Shown here piece by piece: positions 40,815-49,797 of a stretch of DNA of 64,000 nt. The notes under the pieces are model-generated. The model was given only the letters and a program-made list of their open reading frames with translations. It was not told the origin of the DNA and did no database searches. Both the position numbers and the translations under genes were made by a program. Each line of letters starts with the position of its first letter. Position 1 is the first letter of the stretch. Source of the DNA: Chlorobaculum limnaeum (lineage in GTDB: Bacteria; Bacteroidota; Chlorobiia; Chlorobiales; Chlorobiaceae); the NCBI RefSeq assembly GCF_001747405.1, contig NZ_CP017305.1, positions 1,940,001-2,004,000 on the forward strand, read 5' to 3'.

Positions 40815-41726
40815 ATGAACCTGAAACTGACTGACAAAAGCCGTTACCGGCTGAACTGCGCGGGCGCGACACTCGACCTCTCGGCGCGACCGGCCATCAT
40901 GGGCATCGTCAACCTGACGCCTGACTCCTTCTTCGATGGCGGCAGCTACGGCGACGCCGGAGAGGCGACGCAGCTCGACCGCGCTCTCGAATCAGCTCTC
41001 GGGATGATTCGGGCGGGCGCGGAGATCATCGACGTGGGCGGCGAATCGACCCGGCCCGGCGCGGAGCCGGTCGGCATCGAAGAGGAGATGCGACGCACCA
41101 TTCCCTTCATCGAACTGTTACGCCGCCATAGCGACGTAGTTATCTCCATCGACACCTGGAAGTCCGGGGTGGCCGAAGCGGCTCTCCGCGCCGGCGCGAA
41201 CATCGTCAACGACATCTCCGGCTTCACCTTCGACCCCGCGATGCCCGAAGTGTGCGCCCGGCACTGCGCTGGCGTGGTGCTGATGCACACACCCGCAAAG
41301 CCTGACCAGCTCCGCTGGAGCTACAATACCGGCGCGGAAACGGAGGAGGTGATGAGCCGCGTGACCGGCTTTTTGCGCCGCTCTATCGACATTGCGAGAG
41401 AGTATGGCATCGAGGCGATCATCGTCGATCCCGGCCTCGGCTTCGGCAAAACCGTCGAGGAGAACTACCGCCTGCTCGCCCGGCTCGACGAACTGCACGA
41501 TCTCGGTTGGCCGGTGCTCGCCGGAGTGTCGCGCAAATCGTTTCTCGGCCAGGCGATCCGCAAGCCCGGCGAGGAGGTGCCGCCGCCCTCGGAGCGCCTC
41601 GACGCCACGATCTGCGCCAACACCATCGCCCTCCTGCACGGCGCGGACATCCTGCGTGTGCACGACGTTCAGGCGGCGGCAGACGCCCGCGCCGTGGTGA
41701 TGGCAATGCGGAGTGCAAGCAGTTGA
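40815..41726 (+). CDS. folP: dihydropteroate synthase
   Basis: 303 residues. All pterin- and pABA-binding motifs are present: GIVNLTPDSFFDGG, DVGGESTRPGA, DISGFTFDP, VDPGLGFGKTVEENY and AGVSRKSFLG. It joins p-aminobenzoate and hydroxymethyl-dihydropterin diphosphate in folate synthesis. A pabBC fusion gene for p-aminobenzoate lies at 47965-49797. Length slightly above the usual 270-280, with a longer N-terminus. Confidence 0.95.
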   Translation: MNLKLTDKSRYRLNCAGATLDLSARPAIMGIVNLTPDSFFDGGSYGDAGEATQLDRALESALGMIRAGAEIIDVGGESTRPGAEPVGIEEEMRRTIPFIELLRRHSDVVISIDTWKSGVAEAALRAGANIVNDISGFTFDPAMPEVCARHCAGVVLMHTPAKPDQLRWSYNTGAETEEVMSRVTGFLRRSIDIAREYGIEAIIVDPGLGFGKTVEENYRLLARLDELHDLGWPVLAGVSRKSFLGQAIRKPGEEVPPPSERLDATICANTIALLHGADILRVHDVQAAADARAVVMAMRSASS

Positions 41727-41734
41727 GTCCCCGG

Positions 41735-41812
41735 TTGTAGGGCAGCCGCAAGGGCTGCCCCTACAAGATTTTCTGGTATTTCCGTAGGGGCAGCTCTTGC
41801 GGCTGCCCTTCC
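41735..41812. repeat. inverted pair of REP-like hairpins (REPIN-like)
   Basis: The first hairpin (GTAGGGCAGCC-GCAAGG-GCTGCCCCTAC) and the second (GTAGGGGCAGC-TCTTGCG-GCTGCCC) are near-identical inverted copies about 20 bp apart. Such doublets are mobilised by RAYT proteins, one of which is encoded at 33393-34373. They may also end folP transcription. Confidence 0.75.
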
Positions 41813-41910
41813 ACCCTGTCAACCATTCTTCTTTTTTTGTTAAATTTCGTCCGGCAGTGGCGTTCGAACGGACGCCGTCGCTCTTTCGTCAGACCGCTAA
41901 AACCCCGTTC

Positions 41911-44900
41911 ATGTACCTGTCGAAAATCGAACTTTTCGGCTTCAAAAGCTTCGCCCACAGGGTCAGGATCCATTTCGACAAAGGACTGACGGCCATCGTC
42001 GGGCCGAACGGCTGCGGCAAAACCAACGTCGTCGATGCCATCCGCTGGGTGCTCGGCGAGCAAAAATCGATGCTCCTTCGCTCGCCCAAGATGGAGAGCA
42101 TCATCTTCAACGGCACCAAAAAGCTCAAGCCCCACAGCTTCACCGAGGTTTCGATCACCATCGAGAACACCCGCAACGTCCTGCCGACGGAGTACACCGA
42201 GGTGACGGTGACGCGCCGCCTCTACCGCAACGGCGACAGCGATTACCTGCTCAACATGGTGCCCTGCCGCCTCAAGGACATTCTCGACCTCTTCGCCGAC
42301 ACCGGCATGGGCAGCGACGCCTACTCGGTGATCGAGCTGAAGATGATCGAGGAGATCATCAGCAACAAGAGCGAGGAGCGCCTCCGCCTCTTCGAGGAGG
42401 CCGCCGGCATCACGCGCTACAAGCAGCGCCGCAAGCAGACCTTCCGCCAGCTCGAAAGCGCGAGCCGGGATCTTGCCCGCGTGGACGACGTGCTGGCCGA
42501 GGTGGAAAAAAAGGTGCGCAACCTCCGCTCGCAGGTGCGCAAGGCCGAGCGGCTCAAGGAGATTCGGGAGGAGCTGCGCACGCTCGACCTCACCATTTCG
42601 GCCATCACGATGGACGAGCATTTGCAGAAGCTCCGCCCGCTGCTCGACTCCATCGCCACGGAGGAGCGCCAGAGCCACGAACTGGCCGCCACCATCGCCA
42701 GGCTCGACAGCGCGCATCAGGAGTCGGAGCTGCGTCAGCTCGATCTCGAACGCAAGCTCGCCGACGACCAGCGGGAGCTGAACGCCTCGAACCAGCAGGC
42801 GCACGCGCTTGAAAAGCAGCTCTTGCAACACCGGGAGAAACAGAAAAACCTGCTTCAGACCATCGACCGCCTGAACCACTCGATTGCCGAAAAAGGGCGC
42901 AAGCGGCTCGAACAGGAGGCGTTGTCGAAGGAGCTGTCGGAGAAGCAGACGCCGCTGAAGGAGGCGTGCGCCGCACAACTCGCCGGATTCGAGCGACTGA
43001 AGGAGCAGCAGGCGGAGCTGAACCCGGCGCTCGACGCCAGCCGTCAGGCGCTGCAACAGGAGCGCCGCGCCGTGGCCGAACTCCAGAAATCGCTCAACGC
43101 GCTGAACCTGACGCGCCAGTCGCTCCGCACCCGCAAGGAGCATCTCGAAGGGTCGGTGCACCGCCTCGACCAGCGCAAGCGCGACCTCGAACGCTCGATG
43201 GAGCAGTCGGAGCCGGAGCGCCGCCGCGCGTCGGAGGCGATCGAGGAGAAAAAAGTCGCCCTCGACGAGCTGAAGAAGGAAGAGGAGCGGCTCGTGGCGC
43301 TGAAGGCGAGCATCACCGAACAGGGGGAGAAGCGCAAAGAGGAGCTGCTCTCGCTCAAAGGTGAGCACAACCATCTGAACAACCAGATTCTCCTCTGCAA
43401 CTCGATTCTCGAAAAGTTCGAGGGACTGCCCGAGGGGGTCGCCTTCCTCGAAAAGCGCCGTGAGGGCAAGCCGGGACTCGGCTGCCTCTCCGACCTCATC
43501 TCCGTCCGGCAGGGCGACCGCAAAGCGCTCAACGCGGCCTTCGGCGAGAGCCTCGGCTACTACCTCTGCCGCAACCTCGACGACGCCCGGCTCGCCGTGT
43601 CGAGCCTCGCCAAAGCCGACAAGGGCAAGGTGCACTTCCTGATTCTCGACCTCATCGACGGCGGCGGCGAGATCGACTACGCCGGAATCGAGGGGGCGCG
43701 CCGGGCCATCGATCTGGTGGAGGCTCCGGCGGAGCTGTCGAAAGCGCTGCTGCTGCTCTTGCAGCACTGCCACGTCGTGGAGGATCTCGACGCCGCCGAA
43801 CGGCTGGCCGAGCGCCATCCCGAAGCGCTCTTCATCACCGCGCAGGGCGAGAAGTTCACCCGCCGGGGCGTGCTCTACGGCGGCAGCCCGAAGGGCGGCG
43901 AAAGCCTCCGGCTGGGCAAGAGGGCCGAGCGCGACCGGTTGCAGGAGCAGATGACGGGAATCGCGGCCTCCATCGCCGGGGCGGAAACCGCGCTCACGAT
44001 GCTCCGCAAGGAGTTCAGCGCCATCGACACCGAGCGCACCAAACGCGCCGCCGCGTCGATCAGTCAGGAGATTTCGGCGCTCGAAAAGCGGCTCGCGCGA
44101 CTCGAAGCCGAGGAGCGCTCCGGCGCGGATCAGATCGCCCACGCGGACCGCGAGCGCGACGCGCTCTTCACCTCCATCCAGAGCGTGGCGGAGGAGCTGG
44201 AAAAATCGCAGCCCGAGACGCTCCGCCTGGAAGCCGAAATCGAGGCGGGCCAGCAAAAGTTGAACGCCATGCAGGAGGAGCTTGCCGCCGGGGAGAGTCG
44301 CAGCCGGGCGCTGAACGCGGAGCTTCAGGCGCAGCAGGGGCGCTACCGCGACGCCCAGCTCGACCTCGAAAAGCACGGCTTCCGGGCGAGCGCCTGCCAG
44401 CAGACGATCGTCACGCTCAGCGACGAGATCGAGGGAATGCAGCGCCAGATCGCGCGGACGGAAAAGGAGATTGCCGGACTCGGCCAGACAATCACCGAAG
44501 CGGCGGCGGCGCACGAACAGGCCATCGTCGTCTCAGCCCGCCAGCAGGAGGCGCTGAACCAGCTCGAAACCACCTGCCGCGACCTTCAGGCGCGCAACCA
44601 CGACGCGCTGTCGAACCTGCGCGACCTGCGTCGCAAGCACGATCTCTCGGCGCAGATGCTCGCCGAGTTCGGCAACCGGAAGGCAAAGCTCGAACAGGAG
44701 ATCGCCCACCTGCAAGCCACGGTGATGGAGCGCTACAGCGTCGAACTCGAGATGATGCCCGCCCACGCGCCGGAGGGGTTCGACATCGCCGCCTCCCGGG
44801 AGCGGCTCGCCTACCTGCAGAAGCAACGCGAGCAGTTTGGCGGCGTCAACGAGCTGGCACTGGAGGAGTACGAGAGCGAAAAAGAGCGGCTCGACTTTTT

Positions 44901-45462
44901 GACCACGCAGAAGGAGGATCTGGTCAACGCCGAGGCACAGCTCCGGGAGACCATCGAGGAGATCAACCGCACGGCACTCGAAAAATTCGAGGAGACCTTC
45001 GTCGAGGTGCGAAAAAATTTCATCAGGATTTTTCATGACCTGTTCGACCCCGAGGACGAGGTCGATCTCCTGATCCACACGGACGAAGATCCGCTCGAAG
45101 CGCACATCCAGATCGTCGCCAAGCCACGCGGCAAAAAGCCTCTCGCCATCGAACAGTTGAGCGGTGGCGAAAAGGCGCTGACGGCGCTCTCGCTGCTCTT
45201 CGCGATCTACCTCGTCAAGCCGAGTCCCTTCTGCATTCTCGACGAAGTCGATGCGCCGCTCGACGACGCCAACGTGGGAAGATTCGTGAAACTTCTGAAA
45301 AAATTTGAGAATAACACCCAATTTATTATCGTTACGCACAACAAAAAGAGCATGGCATCCTGCCAGGCGCTCTATGGCGTCACGATGGAAGAGGAAGGAG
45401 TGTCGAAACTCATTCCGGTGAAGATTGAAAAAGCACGTTCTGAAGAAGAGTCTGTAGCCTGA
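41911..45462 (+). CDS. smc: chromosome segregation protein SMC
   Basis: 1183 residues from the ATG at 41911; an upstream in-frame start would add residues before the conserved YLSKIELFGFKSFA. Walker A is GPNGCGKTN (31-39), followed by coiled coil, a hinge near 500-660 (PGLGCLSDLISVRQGDRKAL), a second coiled coil, and the C-terminal ABC signature LSGGEKA with Walker B FCILDEVDAPLDD. It forms the condensin complex with ScpA and ScpB; scpB is at 58015-58641. Full length, no defects. Confidence 0.97.
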   Translation: MYLSKIELFGFKSFAHRVRIHFDKGLTAIVGPNGCGKTNVVDAIRWVLGEQKSMLLRSPKMESIIFNGTKKLKPHSFTEVSITIENTRNVLPTEYTEVTVTRRLYRNGDSDYLLNMVPCRLKDILDLFADTGMGSDAYSVIELKMIEEIISNKSEERLRLFEEAAGITRYKQRRKQTFRQLESASRDLARVDDVLAEVEKKVRNLRSQVRKAERLKEIREELRTLDLTISAITMDEHLQKLRPLLDSIATEERQSHELAATIARLDSAHQESELRQLDLERKLADDQRELNASNQQAHALEKQLLQHREKQKNLLQTIDRLNHSIAEKGRKRLEQEALSKELSEKQTPLKEACAAQLAGFERLKEQQAELNPALDASRQALQQERRAVAELQKSLNALNLTRQSLRTRKEHLEGSVHRLDQRKRDLERSMEQSEPERRRASEAIEEKKVALDELKKEEERLVALKASITEQGEKRKEELLSLKGEHNHLNNQILLCNSILEKFEGLPEGVAFLEKRREGKPGLGCLSDLISVRQGDRKALNAAFGESLGYYLCRNLDDARLAVSSLAKADKGKVHFLILDLIDGGGEIDYAGIEGARRAIDLVEAPAELSKALLLLLQHCHVVEDLDAAERLAERHPEALFITAQGEKFTRRGVLYGGSPKGGESLRLGKRAERDRLQEQMTGIAASIAGAETALTMLRKEFSAIDTERTKRAAASISQEISALEKRLARLEAEERSGADQIAHADRERDALFTSIQSVAEELEKSQPETLRLEAEIEAGQQKLNAMQEELAAGESRSRALNAELQAQQGRYRDAQLDLEKHGFRASACQQTIVTLSDEIEGMQRQIARTEKEIAGLGQTITEAAAAHEQAIVVSARQQEALNQLETTCRDLQARNHDALSNLRDLRRKHDLSAQMLAEFGNRKAKLEQEIAHLQATVMERYSVELEMMPAHAPEGFDIAASRERLAYLQKQREQFGGVNELALEEYESEKERLDFLTTQKEDLVNAEAQLRETIEEINRTALEKFEETFVEVRKNFIRIFHDLFDPEDEVDLLIHTDEDPLEAHIQIVAKPRGKKPLAIEQLSGGEKALTALSLLFAIYLVKPSPFCILDEVDAPLDDANVGRFVKLLKKFENNTQFIIVTHNKKSMASCQALYGVTMEEEGVSKLIPVKIEKARSEEESVA

Positions 45463-45467
45463 AGACA

Positions 45468-46169
45468 ATGTATCGCAAACTTGTTCTGTTTGACATCGAT
45501 GGAACCCTGCTCAGGGTCGGCGGCATGAACCGCCTCGTGCTGGCGGACGCACTGTTCGAGGTGTACGGCACCGAGGGCAGCACCGGCTCGCACGACTTTT
45601 CGGGCAAGATGGACAGCGCCATCATCTACGAGGTGCTCGCAAACGGCGGCCTCACGAGAGATGAGATCGCCGGAAAGTTCGCCGAGGCCAAGGCGGCCTA
45701 CATCGCGCTCTTCCGCCAGCGCGCCCGGCGCGAGGACATCACGCTGCTCCAAGGGGTGCGCGAACTGCTCGACGCGCTCTCGTCCCGCTCCGACATCCTG
45801 CTCGGCCTCCTGACCGGCAACTTCGAGGCTTCGGGACGCCACAAGCTGAAGCTTCCCGAAATCGACCACTACTTCCCGTTCGGAGCGTTCGCCGACGACG
45901 CCCTCGACCGCAACGAACTTCCCCGCATCGCCCACGAGCGCGCCCGCAGCATCACCGGAAAAAACTTTTCCCCTTCGGAGATCGTTATCATCGGCGACAC
46001 CGAGCACGACATCCGGTGCGCCCGCGAACTCGACGCCCACTGCATCGCCGTGGCGACGGGCAACTTTTCCATGCAGGAACTCTCCCGGCACCAGCCCGGA
46101 GCGCTGTTCCAGAATTTTGCGGAGACCGGCGAAGTTCTCGCCGAGATCCTTACTCCACAACTCTCTTAA
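45468..46169 (+). CDS. HAD-superfamily hydrolase (phosphoglycolate phosphatase-like)
   Basis: 233 residues. HAD motif I is LFDIDGTLL (D9, D11), motif II in LLGLLTGNF, motif III Lys in the KLKLPEI region, and motif IV IIGDTEHDIRCA. A helical cap lies between residues 20 and 90. It is close in layout to phosphoglycolate phosphatase. It follows smc after 5 bp and precedes nusB after 9 bp, so all are probably in one operon. The native substrate is not evident. Confidence 0.88.
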   Translation: MYRKLVLFDIDGTLLRVGGMNRLVLADALFEVYGTEGSTGSHDFSGKMDSAIIYEVLANGGLTRDEIAGKFAEAKAAYIALFRQRARREDITLLQGVRELLDALSSRSDILLGLLTGNFEASGRHKLKLPEIDHYFPFGAFADDALDRNELPRIAHERARSITGKNFSPSEIVIIGDTEHDIRCARELDAHCIAVATGNFSMQELSRHQPGALFQNFAETGEVLAEILTPQLS

Positions 46170-46178
46170 TACCGCATC

Positions 46179-46673
46179 ATGAAAACCTACCGACGGCAAA
46201 TCCGGGAAAAAATCCTTCAGGCGCTCTACACGCTTGAACTCCGGGATGTAGACACCGAATCGGCGACCCACTGGCTCCTGACCAAAGAGATCATGGACGA
46301 TCCCAATGCGATGAAATTCTTCAACCACCTGATGCAGAGCATCGTCAGGAACCGCGAAGAGATCGACCGATATATCGCCAAGCACACCTTCAACTGGGAC
46401 ATGAGCCGCATCGCGATCATCGACAAGAACATCCTGCGCATGGCTCTTGCCGAGATTCTCTACTGCGAGGACATTCCGCCGAAGGTGTCGATCAACGAGG
46501 CCATCGAAATCGCCAAGAAGTTCAGCAGCACCGACAAAAGCAGCAAGTTCGTCAACGGCATTCTCGACGCGATCTTCAACGACATGAAAGCCGAAGGGCG
46601 GATCAGGAAGTGCGGACGTGGCCTGATCGACCACTCCGATCAGAAAATGCAGAAGACGGAAAACAACCAGTAA
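46179..46673 (+). CDS. nusB: transcription antitermination factor NusB
   Basis: 164 residues, all helical. Typical elements: [17 protein letters not shown] at the start, [20 protein letters not shown] in the middle, and [20 protein letters not shown] with FVNGILDAI near the end. It binds boxA RNA with NusE/S10 in rRNA antitermination. The C-terminal 20 or so residues are an extra polar tail. Confidence 0.95.
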   Translation: MKTYRRQIREKILQALYTLELRDVDTESATHWLLTKEIMDDPNAMKFFNHLMQSIVRNREEIDRYIAKHTFNWDMSRIAIIDKNILRMALAEILYCEDIPPKVSINEAIEIAKKFSSTDKSSKFVNGILDAIFNDMKAEGRIRKCGRGLIDHSDQKMQKTENNQ

Positions 46674-46691
46674 CCAGCTCTTTCAGGGACG

Positions 46692-47351
46692 ATGAGCACT
46701 TCCGTGATTAAAAAAATCGCCTTCATCGAAGAGGCGCTTTCGGCCGTCTGGCCGAATCCGAAAAGCGAACTGAACTTCGATAGCCCTTTTCAGCTCCTCG
46801 TCGCCACCATCATGGCCGCGCAGGCCACGGACAAGAAGGTCAACCAGCTCACCGAGGTGCTCTTCAAGGCCGCGCCCGACGCCGCGAGCATGAGCCGGAT
46901 GGATGTGGAGGATATTCGGACGATCATCCGCCCGATCAACTACTACAACAACAAGGCGAAAAACATCCTTGCCGTCAGCCAGCGCCTCGTCGATGAGTTT
47001 GGCGGCGAGGTGCCCGCGTCACGCGAAGCGCTGGAGAGCCTGCCTGGCGTGGGCCGCAAAACCGCGAACGTGGTGCTCGGCAACGCCTTCGGCATCCCCG
47101 CCATGCCGGTGGACACGCACGTGCACCGGGTCTCGAACCGCATCGGCCTCTGCAAGACCGCAAAGCCGAAAGAGACCGAAGAGGCGCTCCTGAAGATCAT
47201 TCCCGAAGAAAAACTGATCGACTTCCACCACTACCTGCTACTCCACGGCCGCTACACCTGCAAAGCCAAAAAGCCCGAATGCGGGAAATGCGCGGTGCGG
47301 GAAATCTGCGACTGGCCGGAGAAGGTGGACTTTGTGGACGCTGTGGACTGA
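46692..47351 (+). CDS. nth: endonuclease III (DNA glycosylase/AP lyase)
   Basis: 219 residues. Helix-hairpin-helix LPGVGRKTANVVLG with the catalytic Lys; catalytic Asp in MPVDTHVHRVSNR; the [4Fe-4S] cluster ligands C-X6-C-X2-C-X5-C in CKAKKPECGKCAVREIC. It excises oxidised pyrimidines. The gene follows nusB after 18 bp. Confidence 0.96.
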   Translation: MSTSVIKKIAFIEEALSAVWPNPKSELNFDSPFQLLVATIMAAQATDKKVNQLTEVLFKAAPDAASMSRMDVEDIRTIIRPINYYNNKAKNILAVSQRLVDEFGGEVPASREALESLPGVGRKTANVVLGNAFGIPAMPVDTHVHRVSNRIGLCKTAKPKETEEALLKIIPEEKLIDFHHYLLLHGRYTCKAKKPECGKCAVREICDWPEKVDFVDAVD

Positions 47352-47421
47352 GTGGACGAATGCAGGAACGATTCTCCGCAGAATTATTCTTTCTCTTCGT
47401 CCACCAAGTCCACTCCCCCTT

Positions 47422-47880
47422 TTACGGTAGCTCAACCTTTTTGTCCACGGCGTAAATCCACTCGCACTCGGGGCGGTTGCGCGTTCCGGCCCAGAGTTCT
47501 ACCGTGACGCCCTGGTTGGCGGTGGCCTGGGCGGTGAAGATTTCGATCTGGTAATAGAGTTCGTCGAGCAGGTCATTCCATGCCACGTCGAGCGGATTTG
47601 CCGTGCCGCGATACTCCGCTGCTGGTTCGAGGGCCTTGGTGCCTGTGGCGAACCAGTCCGAAAGGCAGAGGTAGCAGTCCGGCATAAGACAGCCTCCCCG
47701 GAAGGTGCCGCGCGGATGCCTCACGCCGGGAATCTCCACCCAAAATTCGAGGCGGGCCTCGGGCGTGAGCTGGCCGTCACCGGCGAGTTTTTCAAGAAGT
47801 TGGGTTACGGTCTCTCTGATGAGTCTCTTGCTCTCTCTCGAGAGTTCGAGAAGTTTGAAATTCGGCGTGTGGTCTCTCAT
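47422..47880 (-). CDS. protein of unknown function
   Basis: 152 residues from the ATG at 47880, chosen because MRDHTPNFKLLELSRE starts a plausible helix; an earlier in-frame start at 47952 would overlap the run-up to pabBC. The region GVRHPRGTFRGGCLMPDCYL has two Cys near 84-90. The second half is acidic and ends in WIYAVDKKVELP. No family recognised. It is downstream of pabBC on the same strand. Confidence 0.6.
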   Translation of the reverse strand: MRDHTPNFKLLELSRESKRLIRETVTQLLEKLAGDGQLTPEARLEFWVEIPGVRHPRGTFRGGCLMPDCYLCLSDWFATGTKALEPAAEYRGTANPLDVAWNDLLDELYYQIEIFTAQATANQGVTVELWAGTRNRPECEWIYAVDKKVELP

Positions 47881-47964
47881 GGCCGGAAGCGGTTGGGGGT
47901 TGCTTAAGATGAGTTCCTGTATCAATATACTGAGCGGGCCGTTGCGCGTCAAACTTCGAGACGT

Positions 47965-49797
47965 TTATTCCAAAATGAGGATCTCCGCCCGGCGAACGCC
48001 GCGCAGCGCATTGCAGACGAGCACCATGTCGGCCTTGAGCAGTTCGTCGAGGGTAATCGCTTTTTCGATGATCCACGGGCGCGTGCGCAGGAGGTAGCGC
48101 CGGAAGACTCCGTTGAGCAGTCCCGACGACTCCGGCGGCGTCAGCCAGCGCCCGTCGATTCGCGCGAGCACGTTGCTGATCGCGCCTTCGGTGACTTCGC
48201 CCCGCTCGTTCAGAAAGAGCGCCTCGCCAAATCCACGCTCCTGCGCCTCGCGATATGCGCGGTCGTAGCGCTCGCGGGCGAGGCTTTTGTGCCGGAGCAG
48301 CGGGTCTCGTGAATCGACCCGTTCGGCGGCGATGCAGACCCGCACGGGCTGAGCGCTGGCGTCGAGGGAGAACGGCTCCGATATGAGCGTGACGCTGCCG
48401 TCGCGAGCAAGCGTCAGCCGCACGCGATGCCTGCCGCCTGCCGCACGTAACTCCCGAGCTTTGCGGGACAGTGCGGTGGCGATGGCGTCGCGGCTGAACG
48501 TGAATCCGAGCGCCGTGGCCGACGAGTCGAGCCGGTCGAGATGGTCGCCGAGCAGGAGATATTCCCAGCCATTCCACTGCATCGTCTCGAAAATTCCGGG
48601 AACTGACGATGCGGGGGACGTCGCGAGGTCGGCGAGAATGCGCGTCTTGAGCATGCACTCGCGGAACTCGGCGCGAGGGTCGGAGTCCCAGACGATGCCG
48701 CTGCCGGTGCCGTACAGGCCGCTTCGCCCGTGCAGTTCGATGGTGCGGATCGCCACGTTGAAGGCCATGCGGCCTTCGGGCAGCATGAAGCCAACCGCGC
48801 CGGTGTAGACGCCGCGCGGGCTTTGCTCCAGCTCGCGGATGAGCTGCATCGCCCGCACTTTCGGCGCGCCGGTCACGGAGCCGGAGGGAAAGAGCGCCCG
48901 GAAAAGATCGCGCAGCCGCGTCTCATCACGCAACTCGCCGCGCACGGTCGAGACCATCTGGTGCAGCGTCGGGTAGCTCTGCGTCTCGAACAGGCCGGAG
49001 GCCCGCACCGACCCGGTCTCGCAGATGCGCCCGAGATCGTTGCGCAACAGATCGACGATCATCAGGTTCTCCGCGCGGTTCTTCTCGCACTTCGAGAGGC
49101 CCGCCTTTTCGGCGAGGTCTTCGTCGGGCCGCTCGCGGCGGGGAGCGGTGCCCTTCATCGGCATGGTTTCGATGAGGCGGCCACTCCGGACGAAAAAGAG
49201 TTCGGGCGAAAAGGAGAGGATGTGGCGGTCGCCGGTGTTGAGAAAGGCCGACCACGGCGACGGCTGGCGGCGCTTCATCTTGACATAGAGCGCTTCGACA
49301 GCGCCCTCAAAGCTGAAGCGGCAACGCCCGGTGAAGTTGACCTGATAGACGTTGCCCGCCGCGATCTCCGAGCGCAGCCGGTCGATGGTCCGGCAATACT
49401 CCGCCTCGCCGTACTCGAAATCGAACCCGGAGATCGCGCAGCTCCGCGCTTCGGCGGCGGCATCCCCGGCCTCGACGGCCTCGCGGCTGAAGCGCTCCGG
49501 ACGGCGATAGACGCCGAACCAGCCAAGCACGTCACCGACGCCGGCGGGCCATGCGCACCCGGCGAGCGCCGGATCGAAGAGGCTGCCCGCCTCGTAGCCG
49601 AGCCATCCGGCGAGACAATAACCCGCGTGGAGCCGCGACTCCAGTTCGGCGAACCACGCCGCAATGTCATCGCCCTCGTGGAGCGTCAGCGTTTCAAGCG
49701 GATCGGAGAAAAAGAGCGAGTCGCCGTACCGCGCCTCTCCGGCGGTCGATTCGAACCAGAGCGATCCCGGTCTGGCAAGCTGGTCGTACAACCCCAT
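47965..49797 (-). CDS. pabBC: aminodeoxychorismate synthase component I fused to 4-amino-4-deoxychorismate lyase
   Basis: 610 residues with two domains. Residues 1-350 or so are the chorismate-binding PabB domain: GNVYQVNFTGRCRFSF, METMPMKGTAPRR, NLMIVDLLRNDLGRICETGS, FPSGSVTGAPKVRAMQLI. The rest is a PLP-dependent PabC domain starting near FETMQWNGWEYLLLGDHLDR, with LNERGEVTEGAISNVLARID. Together they make p-aminobenzoate from chorismate and ammonia for folate synthesis; PabA is not in the window. The start codon overlaps the stop of the phosphatase gene (TAATG). Confidence 0.93.
   Translation of the reverse strand: MGLYDQLARPGSLWFESTAGEARYGDSLFFSDPLETLTLHEGDDIAAWFAELESRLHAGYCLAGWLGYEAGSLFDPALAGCAWPAGVGDVLGWFGVYRRPERFSREAVEAGDAAAEARSCAISGFDFEYGEAEYCRTIDRLRSEIAAGNVYQVNFTGRCRFSFEGAVEALYVKMKRRQPSPWSAFLNTGDRHILSFSPELFFVRSGRLIETMPMKGTAPRRERPDEDLAEKAGLSKCEKNRAENLMIVDLLRNDLGRICETGSVRASGLFETQSYPTLHQMVSTVRGELRDETRLRDLFRALFPSGSVTGAPKVRAMQLIRELEQSPRGVYTGAVGFMLPEGRMAFNVAIRTIELHGRSGLYGTGSGIVWDSDPRAEFRECMLKTRILADLATSPASSVPGIFETMQWNGWEYLLLGDHLDRLDSSATALGFTFSRDAIATALSRKARELRAAGGRHRVRLTLARDGSVTLISEPFSLDASAQPVRVCIAAERVDSRDPLLRHKSLARERYDRAYREAQERGFGEALFLNERGEVTEGAISNVLARIDGRWLTPPESSGLLNGVFRRYLLRTRPWIIEKAITLDELLKADMVLVCNALRGVRRAEILILE

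Noticed and set aside
41761-44514. 917-codon minus-strand frame across smc
   Set aside because: Antisense shadow of the GC-rich smc gene; composition is dominated by Arg, Leu, Ala and Glu and no motif is present.
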